Source of the DNA: Slackia isoflavoniconvertens
Lineage (GTDB): Bacteria > Actinomycetota > Coriobacteriia > Coriobacteriales > Eggerthellaceae
Direction of reading: 5' to 3'
Length of the DNA stretch: 64,000 bases
Assembly: GCF_003725955.1 (NCBI RefSeq)
Contig: NZ_QIBZ01000006.1
Span: forward strand, 62,001-126,000
Part shown: piece by piece, positions 8,435 to 16,511 of the stretch
How positions within the stretch are numbered: position 1 is the first letter of the stretch
Layout: each line of letters starts with the position of its first letter
Notes under the pieces: generated by a model
What the model saw: the letters and a program-made list of their open reading frames with translations, nothing else
Told to the model about the DNA's origin: nothing
Database searches by the model: none
Program-made: the position numbers and the translations under genes

Positions 8435-9616
8435 ATGGATAAGCGAAAAGCCCTGTTCAGCGGGCGAACTATGGTGGTTGTTGTCGTGTTGGCGGCGGTG
8501 GTTTTAGCCGCGGTGGGCTGCTGGGTTGCCCAGCAGATGTACGGCCTGGGTATCACGGGCATGAACAACTCCAACTCATGGGGCCTGTACATCATGGCGT
8601 TCATGTTCTTCGTCGGCCTGTCGGCTGGCGGTCTGATTGTGGCAAGCTCGGCGCACGTGTTCGGCATAGAGTCGTTTAAGCGCGTGTCGGTGCCGGCGGT
8701 CATCACGTCCATCGTATGCATCTGCTGTGCTGGCGCGTTCGTGCTCATCGACCTTGGCGGCGTGGCGCGTGTGTGGCGCATGTTCGTGGGGTTGAACTTC
8801 ATCAGTCCGCTTGCGTGGGACATGATCGTTATCACGTGCTACCTGGTCATCAACGTGCTTGACCTGGTGTGGTTGGTGCGCGGCGACGAGCGCAAGGTGG
8901 CAGTGCTCTCTCGTGTGGCGCTGCCGGTTGCTATCCTGGTGCACAGCGTGACGGCATGGATTTTCGGCCTGCAGATTGCCAAGGCGTGGTACTCGGCGAT
9001 TATGGCTCCGATTTTTGTGGCATCGGCCTGCGATTCGGGTCTGGCATTGCTGCTTATCTGCCTTTTGGCGCTTGACCGTGCGAAGTTGTTCAAGTTCGAC
9101 CGCGATTTGATGAAGTCGCTGGCGGGGCTGCTTGCGGTGTTCGTGGCGGTGGACGCGTTCTTCATCGCCTGCGAGTGTTTGACCATGGGCTACCCGGGTG
9201 CGGGCGAGGCCGAGGCGCTGGCTATCATGGCCACCGGCAAGACGGCGCCGTTCTTCTGGTTTGAGATTATCGGTGGCTTGGCTGTGCCGTTTTTGGTACT
9301 CGTGTTCGCTCGGAATCGCGAAAAACCGGCGTGTGTGGTGCTGGCGAGTGCGCTGATAGTGCTTGGTGTGTTCTGCAAGCGTGCGTGGCTGTTGCTCACC
9401 AGCTTCACCGTGCCGAACGTCTATGGCGGCAACGGCATTACGTTGGGTACGGCTGCCGCTCAGGTAGGCGATGCCGGCGACGTGTGGACTACGCTGGGCG
9501 TGTATGCGCCTACGCTGCCGGAGGTCGTAGTGTTTGCGGGCGTGGTGTGCGCGGGTGCGCTGGCGTACATGATCCTATCGAAGTGCGTGCTGCCAAAATG
9601 CGGTGGTGAACAATAG
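8435..9616 (+). CDS. nrfD: NrfD/PsrC-family polysulfide reductase-like membrane anchor
   Basis: A 393-residue integral membrane protein with about ten hydrophobic segments, beginning TMVVVVVLAAVVLAAVG. The NrfD-family segment NSNSWGLYIMAFMFFVGLSA follows the first helix. The family anchors Fe-S/molybdoenzyme complexes and oxidises menaquinol on the outer face. ATG 8435 was chosen because GGGGGTT lies 7 bases upstream; a TTG three bases earlier is also in frame. It is the third gene of the operon, 11 bases after the Fe-S subunit, and an intrinsic terminator-like hairpin follows. Confidence 0.9.
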   Translation: MDKRKALFSGRTMVVVVVLAAVVLAAVGCWVAQQMYGLGITGMNNSNSWGLYIMAFMFFVGLSAGGLIVASSAHVFGIESFKRVSVPAVITSIVCICCAGAFVLIDLGGVARVWRMFVGLNFISPLAWDMIVITCYLVINVLDLVWLVRGDERKVAVLSRVALPVAILVHSVTAWIFGLQIAKAWYSAIMAPIFVASACDSGLALLLICLLALDRAKLFKFDRDLMKSLAGLLAVFVAVDAFFIACECLTMGYPGAGEAEALAIMATGKTAPFFWFEIIGGLAVPFLVLVFARNREKPACVVLASALIVLGVFCKRAWLLLTSFTVPNVYGGNGITLGTAAAQVGDAGDVWTTLGVYAPTLPEVVVFAGVVCAGALAYMILSKCVLPKCGGEQ

Positions 9617-9628
9617 CTATGGCGTGTA

Positions 9629-9663
9629 GGAGTCGGTTGCGATCGGTGACCGGCTCCCTTTTT
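9629..9663 (+). terminator. Hairpin and T-run after the NrfD anchor
   Basis: GGAGTCGGT pairs with ACCGGCTCC (one G-U) and is followed by CTTTTT. It lies between the anchor and the chaperone gene, so it may attenuate chaperone expression relative to the three structural genes. Confidence 0.7.
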
Positions 9664-9685
9664 CGTGAGAGGTAGCGGATTGCTG

Positions 9686-10444
9686 ATGGTGGATAGGGAA
9701 ACGTTCGCGCAGGTGGCGCCCTGGCTGGCGATTGCCGGCAACGCGCTTTTAACGCCGCCCTTGCAGGCAGGTGCGCAGAGTGCGGCTATATTTGACGCTC
9801 GCCTATGGGAAGAGCTTGCGGCGTGCGAAGACGCCGAGGTGGCGAATGCGGTAGATAAGCTGGTGAAGTATCTTGACGGGCGCGAAGAGGCGCAGGCCGC
9901 ATCGCGGGAAGCGCAAACCGGTGTTTGTATTTTAGACGCCAGGGATGGCGCGAGTAATCTTGATGATCGAGTGCAACGCGCATCGGTGGAGTTCGCGCAT
10001 CTGTTCGTGGGGCCGCCGAAACCGGCTGTTGCCCCGTGGGAGACGTTTTACCGCCAGCAGGGTTGTGCCGTCGGGTTCGGCGAGGCGACTCATCAGATGC
10101 GCACGGCCTTGCGCGACAACGGTTTGGAGTTGGCGCAGGCGGGTAGGCAGTACGAGGACCATATGGGCATCGAGCTTCTGCTGGCAAGCGAATTATGCCG
10201 CCGAGCAGGTGAAGGCGAGGATTGGGGCGCAGATGCAGGGTGCGTTCCCTCTGCTGCGAGCGAAGGCGCGGATGCGAATACGCAAAACGCCCTGAGCGCG
10301 GCGCAGCATGCTGTCGACTTCGTGCGCACCCGCCCGCTTTCCTGGATGCCAGCCTTGCGCGAAGCGGTAGAACGTGAATCCCCCAACGGTTTTTACGCAC
10401 CTCTGTTGCAGCTAACCCAAGCGTTGTTGGAACTGGTCGCGTAA
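9686..10444 (+). CDS. torD: TorD/DmsD-family molybdoenzyme maturation chaperone
   Basis: An all-helical cytoplasmic chaperone of about 252 residues that protects the Tat signal and helps cofactor insertion in its partner molybdoenzyme. Family signatures are the central segment VEFAHLFVGPPKPAVAPWET followed by FYRQQGCAVGFG and the later PNGFYAPLLQLTQALLELV. The start is uncertain: GTG 9665, TTG 9680 (best spaced from AGAGG at 9668) and ATG 9686 are all in frame. A stretch around residues 178-200 (EGEDWGADAGCVPSAASEGA) is an unusual low-complexity insertion. It belongs to the operon by position but is separated from it by a hairpin. Confidence 0.87.
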   Translation: MVDRETFAQVAPWLAIAGNALLTPPLQAGAQSAAIFDARLWEELAACEDAEVANAVDKLVKYLDGREEAQAASREAQTGVCILDARDGASNLDDRVQRASVEFAHLFVGPPKPAVAPWETFYRQQGCAVGFGEATHQMRTALRDNGLELAQAGRQYEDHMGIELLLASELCRRAGEGEDWGADAGCVPSAASEGADANTQNALSAAQHAVDFVRTRPLSWMPALREAVERESPNGFYAPLLQLTQALLELVA

Positions 10445-10767
10445 GGAGGGGATATGTCGTCAGCGGTAACATAGCTGATAGTATTTGAGGTTTGCGCTCT
10501 ACTGCCCGTTCAAGACGATGCTCGCTAATTCACGGGGACATGCGGGCGGCCATAGGGGTGGCCTGCGCGAGTTGAGAGGACCTGCTAAGAAGATATCGCA
10601 CGAGGCGAGGGAAGCCGTGGTCGCGGCGCGGAACGACGCCGGCTATGCGCACCAGATGGCCGAAGGGCTGGCCGAGGTGCTCAAGGGGCTGTCGACGAAG
10701 GGGGTTGAGGTCGATTCCGCTGCGTTCATGTTTCTCGGCGTGAATCTGCTCCAGATTTGTTGACAAT
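10445..10767 (+). other. 323-bp stretch with no confidently recognised gene
   Basis: Right after the TorD stop there is a very strong Shine-Dalgarno (AAGGAGGGG) followed by ATG at 10454, but that frame stops after six codons (MSSAVT). A second frame is open from TTG 10485 to 10763. The combination of a strong ribosome site and an early stop suggests either a leader peptide or a decayed gene. The stretch ends in an intrinsic terminator, which shows that something is transcribed here on the plus strand. Confidence 0.5.
10485..10763 (+). CDS. Hypothetical 92-residue ORF, possibly a gene remnant
   Basis: Unrecognised ORF. It would start with TTG without a convincing ribosome site. The second half (KKISHEAREAVVAARNDAGY, later GLAEVLKGLSTKGVEVDSAA) looks like plausible soluble helical protein, while the first half is Arg/Gly-rich and less convincing. 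An internal ATG at 10518 would give a shorter version. It is followed within 6 bases by a good terminator. The opposite strand is also open over most of it. Protein status is doubtful; a truncated pseudogene is as likely. Confidence 0.25.
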   Translation: MRFALYCPFKTMLANSRGHAGGHRGGLRELRGPAKKISHEAREAVVAARNDAGYAHQMAEGLAEVLKGLSTKGVEVDSAAFMFLGVNLLQIC

Positions 10768-10768
10768 T

Positions 10769-10795
10769 GCCGGGAGCGTATGCCCCCGGCTTTTT
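10769..10795. terminator. Intrinsic terminator between convergent genes
   Basis: GCCGGG (10769-10774) and CCCGGC (10785-10790) form a GC-rich stem followed by TTTTT on the plus strand. The LUD-domain gene ends at 10799 on the other strand, so the hairpin may serve both directions. Confidence 0.7.
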
Positions 10796-10798
10796 CGT

Positions 10799-11437
10799 TT
10801 AGAAGCCCAAGTTTTCTGCGATGAGAATGACTTTAATGCGGCCGGCGTGGCGGTTATGGCGCGTGATGACGGTGTTGCAGCACATGCAGCCCGGCTCGTG
10901 GCACATGCCGCATATTCCCACCGTTTCGCAGGGCGTGCCTGTGTGCAGGCGGGCGGCATTGGGCGGGCACGCCATGGTGCGTACGCGTTTGAGGCCCTCA
11001 TCAACGTCTTTGACGATCTTATTCATGCCAACGAGCACAATAACGTGCTTCGGGCCAAACGAGAGGCATGCCACGCGGTTGGAGTTGCCGTCGATGTTCA
11101 CGAGCTCGCCTTTGAGCGTAAGCGCATTGGCACTCATGAAGAAGAAATCGGAATCGAAGTGCTGCAGATAGACGGCTCGCTGCTCTTCGGGCGTGGTCGC
11201 TTTCGCGCGGTCGAGCATGGTGTAGGAGCCCGCTTCGAGCATTTCCTTTACGCCGGTTTCCTTGAAAGTCTCGGTGCCGCCCCACGCGATGCTCGAGCCC
11301 TCAGGCACAAGGGACTTTACTAGTTCGCGCGCGTCGGCGGACGTTTCACAGAAGTAGCCCTCCATTCCAGCTCGCTCAAGATTTTTGATAATCGTTTTCG
11401 ACGTGGTGGCAAAGGTGTCTTTGCGAGGTTCGGCCAT
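10799..11437 (-). CDS. LUD-domain (lactate utilisation LutC-like / DUF162) protein with C-terminal Cys cluster
   Basis: A 212-residue protein of the LUD superfamily, related to LutC/YkgG. Characteristic segments are the N-terminal LERAGMEGYFCETSADAREL, the glycine-rich GSSIAWGGTETFKETGVKEM, SANALTLKGELVNIDGNSNR and VIVLVGMNKIVKDVDEGLKR. The C-terminus contains CPPNAARLHTGTPC and then CGMCHEPGCMCC, enough cysteines for an Fe-S or metal site, which short LUD proteins of the DUF162 type often have. Its role is unknown here: LutA and LutB partners are absent nearby. The ATG at 11437 has AAGGGGGAA 4 bases upstream. It is a single gene with a terminator shared with the converging plus-strand unit. 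Confidence 0.82.
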   Translation of the reverse strand: MAEPRKDTFATTSKTIIKNLERAGMEGYFCETSADARELVKSLVPEGSSIAWGGTETFKETGVKEMLEAGSYTMLDRAKATTPEEQRAVYLQHFDSDFFFMSANALTLKGELVNIDGNSNRVACLSFGPKHVIVLVGMNKIVKDVDEGLKRVRTMACPPNAARLHTGTPCETVGICGMCHEPGCMCCNTVITRHNRHAGRIKVILIAENLGF

Positions 11438-11565
11438 GATTCCCCCTTGGCTTCGGTAACGAATGCATCACATGCATTGTCGCACGTTTTTCTGGTACAA
11501 AATATCTCTCTCCCGTTTTTCCAGGTCATAGGGAAAAGAAGGCGCATTTGCCATGCATCATCGAA

Positions 11566-11612
11566 AAAAGTTGAAAATAACGCTTGCGCCGAAGGGGGAA
11601 AGTGCGTAATAT
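11566..11612 (+). promoter_or_regulatory. tRNA operon promoter (A/T-rich box, -35 TTGCGC, -10 TAATAT)
   Basis: TTGCGC (11584-11589) and TAATAT (11607-11612) are 17 bases apart, 31 bases before tRNA-Val. The upstream block AAAGTTGAAAATAACGCTTG is identical to the one before tRNA-Pro at 32404-32423, which supports both as promoter elements. Confidence 0.75.
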
Positions 11613-11643
11613 ACATTCTCGCGCTGCGGCGCACGAAAGAAAT

Positions 11644-11718
11644 GGGCGTTTGGCTCAGGGGGAGAGCGCTTCCTTCACACGGAAGAGGTCATAAGTTCAA
11701 ATCTTATAACGCCCACCA
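11644..11718 (+). tRNA. tRNA-Val (CAC)
   Basis: A 75-base cloverleaf: acceptor GGGCGTT/AACGCCC, D-arm GGCTCAGGGGGAGAGC, anticodon loop TTCACAC with CAC, T-arm AAGTTCAAATCTT, encoded CCA. It is the first gene of a Val-Asn-Asn cluster. Confidence 0.95.
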
Positions 11719-11724
11719 TTTCAT

Positions 11725-11799
11725 TCCTCGGTAGCTCAACGGCAGAGCACTCGGCTGTTAACCGATAGGTTGTAGGTTCGAATCCTACCCGGGGAGCCA
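11725..11799 (+). tRNA. tRNA-Asn (GUU), copy 1
   Basis: A 75-base cloverleaf with acceptor TCCTCGG/CCGGGGA, discriminator G, encoded CCA, anticodon GTT in CTGTTAA, and T-arm GGTTCGAATCC. It starts 6 bases after tRNA-Val, so the two are cotranscribed. It is identical to the second copy 120 bases downstream. Confidence 0.95.
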
Positions 11800-11811
11800 T
11801 TCAAAATTTAG

Positions 11812-11832
11812 AGCCGCCTTAGGGCGGCTTTT
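11812..11832 (+). terminator. Hairpin and T-run between the two tRNA-Asn genes
   Basis: AGCCGCC/GGCGGCT with a TTAG loop, followed by TTTT after 11829. It would end the Val-Asn transcript before the second Asn copy or allow partial read-through. Confidence 0.65.
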
Positions 11833-11844
11833 GATTTCACATAT

Positions 11845-11919
11845 TCCTCGGTAGCTCAACGGCAGAGCACTCGGCTGTTAACCGATAGGTTGTAGGTTCG
11901 AATCCTACCCGGGGAGCCA
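11845..11919 (+). tRNA. tRNA-Asn (GUU), copy 2
   Basis: Base-for-base the same as the copy at 11725-11799. The duplicated part is confined to the tRNA and its first flanking bases, because the sequences after each copy differ. No separate promoter is obvious, so it probably depends on read-through. Confidence 0.95.
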
Positions 11920-11930
11920 TCCAGAACTTC

Positions 11931-11955
11931 GGGCTCGCACATGCGAGCTCTTTTT
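11931..11955 (+). terminator. Terminator of the tRNA cluster
   Basis: GGGCTCGC and GCGAGCTC pair (one G-U) around ACAT, followed by TTTTT. Confidence 0.8.
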
Positions 11956-12124
11956 ATATCTTACTCAGTTTTGCAACATTTTCGCCTAGTCTATCGTGTG
12001 CAACATATGGCGCATTCGTCGAAGCCTCCCGCAAAGAATCGCTTGGAACATTTTCGCTGCTATACTTTTGATTCACGACTTCATAACAGTCGTACTGTGT
12101 TCGATTCAAAGAAGGGTGACTGCC

Positions 12125-13816
12125 GTGGAAGGCAAGCACGCATCTCAAAATAAGCAACAAAAACCGCATCGCTCGGAAGCATTCCCTCAGCTTGATAAGG
12201 CAGAAACCGTCGCGCATGCGACGAAGCCTTCTATGCCGTCCGATTTCGATTTGGGCTCAACGGGGGGCAGCGTTAATCCGGTTCAGATGAACGGCCGCGG
12301 TCCTCATCGTTTTAGCGCGGCTCCCAATGCGGCTTATCCGGGCGGCAAGGTTCCGGGTGGAACTGCTGGTTCCCGGAAGTTCGCTGATGGGCGCAGGCGC
12401 AACCCTGTTGCAATTGCTGCGCTGGTCTTTGTGACGCTTCTACTTGTCGTATATGTCGCGGGCGCCGTTATATTCATGGGCCGCTTCTACCCGAATACCA
12501 CGCTGGGCAATTTCGATTTGTCCATGAAGCCGTTCGATCAAGCTGTCGACGAACTCGAATCGGCCGAGAAATCCTATGCGCTTTCGATTTCGGGCGAGGG
12601 CTTTTCCATGAACATCACCGCAAAGGAGGGTGGCATTCAGCTCGATTCCGACAAGGTGATTGCCGCTGCGAAGGGCGGCATGAATCCCGCGCTGTGGTTC
12701 GTGAACATGTGGGATGCGCATGATGCCACCGAGAATCTAACCGCCTCGGCCGATTCGACGGCGCTCCGCAATTTGCTTACCGAGGAAATCGAAGAATTCA
12801 ACGCGGGTCAAACCGCTTCCGAAGATGCCGCAATCGTCTACGATGCTGAATCGCACAGCTACAAGATCAAGCCCGAGGTCAACGGCACTCAGCTCGATGC
12901 GGAAGAAGTCGTGCAGCAGGCGATTACCGCCATGCTCAGCATGCAAGATACGCTCAAGCTCGACGATGATGTGGTTATCGAACCCCAGGTGCTCTCGACC
13001 GATTCTCGTCTGATTCAGGGAACCGAAGCCGCGAACAAGCTTGTCGCATGCGACGTAACGCTCGTGGCCCAGCTTGCCAATACGACGGAAGACATCACGC
13101 AGATTAATGGCGACGTGATTTCCCAATGGGTGACCTTCGACGAAAATTACGCTCCTACCTTCAACGAGGCCGTTATGAGCGAGTGGGCGAGCGCCCTTGT
13201 TGCCTCGCTGAATACGGTGGGTTCCACGCGTACCTACACGCGTGGCGATGGCAAGCAGGTGAGCGTGAGCGGCGGCGATTACGGTTGGGCCGTCGATACT
13301 TCGTCGCTCGTGTCGACCATTGAAGACGCCGTTACCAATGCAAGCCAAGGCGAAATCTCTGTACCGTGTTCGCAAACGGGCAACGGGTTTACGGCGCCAG
13401 GCATGGATTGGGGCGCCTATTGTGATGTTGACCTTACTGAGCAGTACGCGCGCTATTACGACGCGAAGGGTAACCTGCTTTGGGAGTCGGGCATTGTTTC
13501 AGGCAAACCTGGCGGCGAGGATGCGACCCCTACGGGCACCTATTATCTCAAAACCCACCAGAGTCCCTCGATGCTGCGCGGTCCGAAGAAAGAGGACGGC
13601 AAGTACGAATGGGAATCCGAGGTGCAATACTGGATGCCGTTTGTAGGCAATCTGGTCGGCCTTCACGATGCCAGCTGGCAGCCTTCTTCGGTATTCAGCA
13701 ATCCCGATGCTTACAAGACGTACGGCAGCCATGGCTGCGTGAACCTGCCCACCGATAAGGCGGCCGAGATTTACGGCATCATTCAAAACGGCGATCCGGT
13801 TATCGTGCACTGGTAA
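12125..13816 (+). CDS. Membrane-anchored L,D-transpeptidase (YkuD) with peptidoglycan-binding-like domain
   Basis: A cell-wall cross-linking enzyme of 563 residues that forms 3-3 peptide bridges. GTG 12125 follows AAGGGTG by 6 bases; GTG 12116 is an alternative. Residues 1-92 form a polar cytoplasmic tail, residues about 93-119 a transmembrane helix (NPVAIAALVFVTLLLVVYVA), then a long extracytoplasmic part resembling the PG_binding_4 domain seen in such proteins (TLGNFDLSMKPFDQAVDELE). The YkuD catalytic domain occupies about 435-563, with the active-site motif YGSHGCVNLP and nucleophile C538. The protein ends IVHW, as many YkuD proteins do. It is monocistronic, after the tRNA cluster and before the ABC-F gene. 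Confidence 0.92.
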   Translation: MEGKHASQNKQQKPHRSEAFPQLDKAETVAHATKPSMPSDFDLGSTGGSVNPVQMNGRGPHRFSAAPNAAYPGGKVPGGTAGSRKFADGRRRNPVAIAALVFVTLLLVVYVAGAVIFMGRFYPNTTLGNFDLSMKPFDQAVDELESAEKSYALSISGEGFSMNITAKEGGIQLDSDKVIAAAKGGMNPALWFVNMWDAHDATENLTASADSTALRNLLTEEIEEFNAGQTASEDAAIVYDAESHSYKIKPEVNGTQLDAEEVVQQAITAMLSMQDTLKLDDDVVIEPQVLSTDSRLIQGTEAANKLVACDVTLVAQLANTTEDITQINGDVISQWVTFDENYAPTFNEAVMSEWASALVASLNTVGSTRTYTRGDGKQVSVSGGDYGWAVDTSSLVSTIEDAVTNASQGEISVPCSQTGNGFTAPGMDWGAYCDVDLTEQYARYYDAKGNLLWESGIVSGKPGGEDATPTGTYYLKTHQSPSMLRGPKKEDGKYEWESEVQYWMPFVGNLVGLHDASWQPSSVFSNPDAYKTYGSHGCVNLPTDKAAEIYGIIQNGDPVIVHW

Positions 13817-13844
13817 GCGCCACTATGTAATGCAATTATCGCAG

Positions 13845-13866
13845 GCCGCCTTTCGGGGCGGCTTGC
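13845..13866 (+). terminator. Weak hairpin after the L,D-transpeptidase
   Basis: GCCGCC (13845-13850) pairs with GGCGGC (13857-13862). The following TTGCTT is a poor T-run, so termination is probably partial. Confidence 0.45.
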
Positions 13867-13909
13867 TTGCGCCAAGACGCAAGGCGCGATAGAGGAAGAG
13901 GCAACGCAC

Positions 13910-15997
13910 ATGATTATGCAGGTAGAGCATCTCACGAAAAGCTTTGGCGGCAGAACGCTGTTCTCCGACGCGTGCTTTCGCCTTGAGGCCCATGATCGAT
14001 TGGCGCTGGTAGGTCCGAATGGCGCGGGCAAAACTACCATGTTGAAGGTCATTACTGGGCATGAAGACGCCGATTCGGGCAATGTGGTGTTCGCCAAGGG
14101 TGCCGTTGTGGGCTATTTGGAGCAGGAAGCCATCGAGATGGAAGACCGCTCCATTTTCGATGAGGTTATCTCGAGCCAGCAAGAAATTCTCGAGGCCGAA
14201 CAGCGCCTCCATGAGCTCGAGGCAAGCTTGAACGAAAATTCCACTCCCGAGAAGCTTGCCGCGTGCGGCCGTGCGCGCGAGCGCTATGAGGCGCTCGGCG
14301 GGTACCGCCTTGAATCACAGGTGCGCAGCGTGTTGTTCGGCTTGGGCTTCAAGGAAGATGACATGGCCCGCCATACCGGCGATTTCTCGGGAGGCTGGCA
14401 AATGCGCATCGCGCTCGCCAAGCTGCTTATTCGTAAACCCGACTTGCTCCTGCTCGACGAGCCCACCAACCACCTCGACCTTGAAAGCGTGAAGTGGCTC
14501 GAGGGCTTTTTGCGCGGCTACGACGGCGCGGTTGTCGTGGTAAGCCACGACCGTGCTTTTATGGACAACATGGTCGATCGCGTCGCCGAGATTGATGCCG
14601 GCCGCCTTGAGCTGTACAAGGGCAACTATTCCGCATACCTGAAGCAGCGCGATGAGCGTATCGAACGCCTTCGCCAGCAGGCCGAACGCCAGGCTGAAGA
14701 AATCGCGCATATGGAAGCGTTCATCGAGAAGTTCCGCTACAAGCCCACGAAGGCCAAGCAGGTGCAAGATCGCGTGAAGAAGCTCGAGAAAATCGAGCGC
14801 ATCGTGGTACCGCAGGAAAAGAAGACTGTGCATTTCAACTTCGTGCAGCCGCCGCGCACGGGCGATATGGTGGTGCGCTGCAGCGGTGTGGTCAAGCACT
14901 TCGGCGAGAAACATGTCTACGATGGCCTCGATTTGTCGCTGTATCGCGGCGAGAAGGTTGCGCTCGTCGGCCCGAACGGCGCCGGCAAATCGACGCTTCT
15001 GAAAATGATCGCGGGCGTGCTCGCGCCCGATGCGGGCACTATCGAATATGGCGTGCACGTGTCGAAGACCTACTTTGCCCAACACCAGCTCGAAGAGCTC
15101 TACCCGGGCAACACCGTATTCGAGGAGCTTGATCGTGCTGCTCCTGGTTGGACTATGAGCCAGGTTCGGAGCCTTCTCGGTGCGTTCTTGTTTACCGATG
15201 ACGCCGTCGACAAGCGCGTAAGCGTGCTTTCCGGTGGCGAGAAGTGTCGTTTGGCGCTTGCGAAAATGCTCGTGGCGCCCGCTCCGCTTCTGTGTCTCGA
15301 CGAGCCCACGAACCATCTCGATATCGCGAGTGCCGACATTCTCGAGCAGGCGCTCAATCGTTTCGAGGGCACCGTGCTGCTCATTACGCACGATCGCCAC
15401 CTCATTCGCAACGTCGCGAACCGCATTATTGAGGTCGTGCCGGGCAAGGTGACCGTGTATGACGGCGATTACGACTATTACCTGTTCAAATCGGGCCAGC
15501 TCGAAGGCGGAAGCGACCTTTCGGCAAGCTCGCTCGACGATTTCTTGAATCAGCCCGAAGGCGAGGTGCACGATTCCGCGTCGCGCTCCAAGGCGAAATC
15601 GAAAAAGGCGAAAACCACCGTTTCGGTGAACAATCGCCGGAAGGGCGCGACCGCAAAGCCTGGTGAGCCGCTTACGGCTCCGCGTGCGAGCGCCCCGAAA
15701 ACGAAAGAACAGAAGCGTCGCGAGGCCGAAGCCCGCAATCGCGCATATGCGGCGCTCAAGAATCATCGCAAGCGCATCGCCGAGCTCGACCGCCAGCTCG
15801 AGCGCGACAACGCACGCATGAAAGAGCTGCTTGAGCTTATGGCCGACCCCGATTTCTATATCAATGAAGCCGAAAGCTCCGATGCCATCGCCGAGCACGG
15901 CAAACTCAAGGCGCGTATCGCCGCCGCGGAAGAGGAGTGGTTCTTGCTCAACGAAGAGCTCGAGGAAGAAATGCGCAAGCAGCAGGAGCAGGCGTAA
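13910..15997 (+). CDS. ABC-F family ATPase (ribosome-associated, two nucleotide-binding domains)
   Basis: A soluble 695-residue protein with two ABC domains and no membrane segments. First domain: Walker [10 protein letters not shown] (near residue 36), signature [13 protein letters not shown], Walker [14 protein letters not shown]. Second domain: Walker [10 protein letters not shown] (near 355), signature [13 protein letters not shown], Walker [14 protein letters not shown]. The helical interdomain linker ([20 protein letters not shown]) is the P-site tRNA interaction motif of this family. The C-terminal about 150 residues are a Lys/Ala-rich linker followed by a coiled coil ([20 protein letters not shown]), as in Uup/YdiF types. 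It probably resolves stalled ribosomes; antibiotic resistance cannot be claimed. The start has GAGGAAGAGG upstream. Confidence 0.92.
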   Translation: MIMQVEHLTKSFGGRTLFSDACFRLEAHDRLALVGPNGAGKTTMLKVITGHEDADSGNVVFAKGAVVGYLEQEAIEMEDRSIFDEVISSQQEILEAEQRLHELEASLNENSTPEKLAACGRARERYEALGGYRLESQVRSVLFGLGFKEDDMARHTGDFSGGWQMRIALAKLLIRKPDLLLLDEPTNHLDLESVKWLEGFLRGYDGAVVVVSHDRAFMDNMVDRVAEIDAGRLELYKGNYSAYLKQRDERIERLRQQAERQAEEIAHMEAFIEKFRYKPTKAKQVQDRVKKLEKIERIVVPQEKKTVHFNFVQPPRTGDMVVRCSGVVKHFGEKHVYDGLDLSLYRGEKVALVGPNGAGKSTLLKMIAGVLAPDAGTIEYGVHVSKTYFAQHQLEELYPGNTVFEELDRAAPGWTMSQVRSLLGAFLFTDDAVDKRVSVLSGGEKCRLALAKMLVAPAPLLCLDEPTNHLDIASADILEQALNRFEGTVLLITHDRHLIRNVANRIIEVVPGKVTVYDGDYDYYLFKSGQLEGGSDLSASSLDDFLNQPEGEVHDSASRSKAKSKKAKTTVSVNNRRKGATAKPGEPLTAPRASAPKTKEQKRREAEARNRAYAALKNHRKRIAELDRQLERDNARMKELLELMADPDFYINEAESSDAIAEHGKLKARIAAAEEEWFLLNEELEEEMRKQQEQA

Positions 15998-15999
15998 CT

Positions 16000-16461
16000 A
16001 TGCTGAATATCGTTCTCGTTGAACCCGAAATTCCCCAAAATACGGGTAATATCGCGCGCACGTGCGCATGCATCGGGGCGCGGTTGCATGTGGTGGAGCC
16101 GGCGGGCTTTCGCATCACCGAGCGCAACCTGCGCCGTGCGGGCTGCGATTACTGGAACGACGTCGAGATCGTGCGCTGGGCTTGCGCCGAGGAATTCTTC
16201 GAGGCACACGCCGCCGACGAGCTGCATCTTTTCACGGGCCATGTGAACACGACGTTTGGCGAAGTGGCGTATTCCGACGATTGCTATTTGGTGTTCGGTC
16301 GTGAGAGTCGTGGGCTCGACGAACGCTGGATGGAGCGTTTCGCGTCGGCCTGTGTGCGCATTCCCATGCGCGATGGCATGCGCAGCTTGAATTTGAGCAA
16401 CGCTGTGGCCATCGCGGCGTTCGAGGCTTTGCGGCAAAACGGTTACCCTTATTTACAATAG
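16000..16461 (+). CDS. trmL: tRNA (cytidine/uridine-34-2'-O)-methyltransferase TrmL
   Basis: A 153-residue SPOUT methyltransferase that modifies the wobble base of tRNA-Leu. The start ATG 16000 fits the canonical opening MLNIVLVEPEIPQNTGNIAR. The trefoil-knot SAM-binding motifs are visible: LVFGRESRGLDE and IPMRDGMRSLNLSNAVAIAA. The length is exactly that of the family. It follows the ABC-F gene by 2 bases, so the two are cotranscribed, which pairs two translation-related functions. Confidence 0.93.
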   Translation: MLNIVLVEPEIPQNTGNIARTCACIGARLHVVEPAGFRITERNLRRAGCDYWNDVEIVRWACAEEFFEAHAADELHLFTGHVNTTFGEVAYSDDCYLVFGRESRGLDERWMERFASACVRIPMRDGMRSLNLSNAVAIAAFEALRQNGYPYLQ

Positions 16462-16511
16462 TGTGGCAGTCTGGCTAAAGCGAGAGTTCTGATATACACT
16501 ATCAAATTACT

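Noticed and set aside
4445-11799. Attachment-site repeat of the CAU tRNA 3' end near the right-hand tRNAs
   Set aside because: The only similarity is the general T-arm GGTTCGAATCC found in most tRNAs; no true duplicated tRNA end and no integrase.
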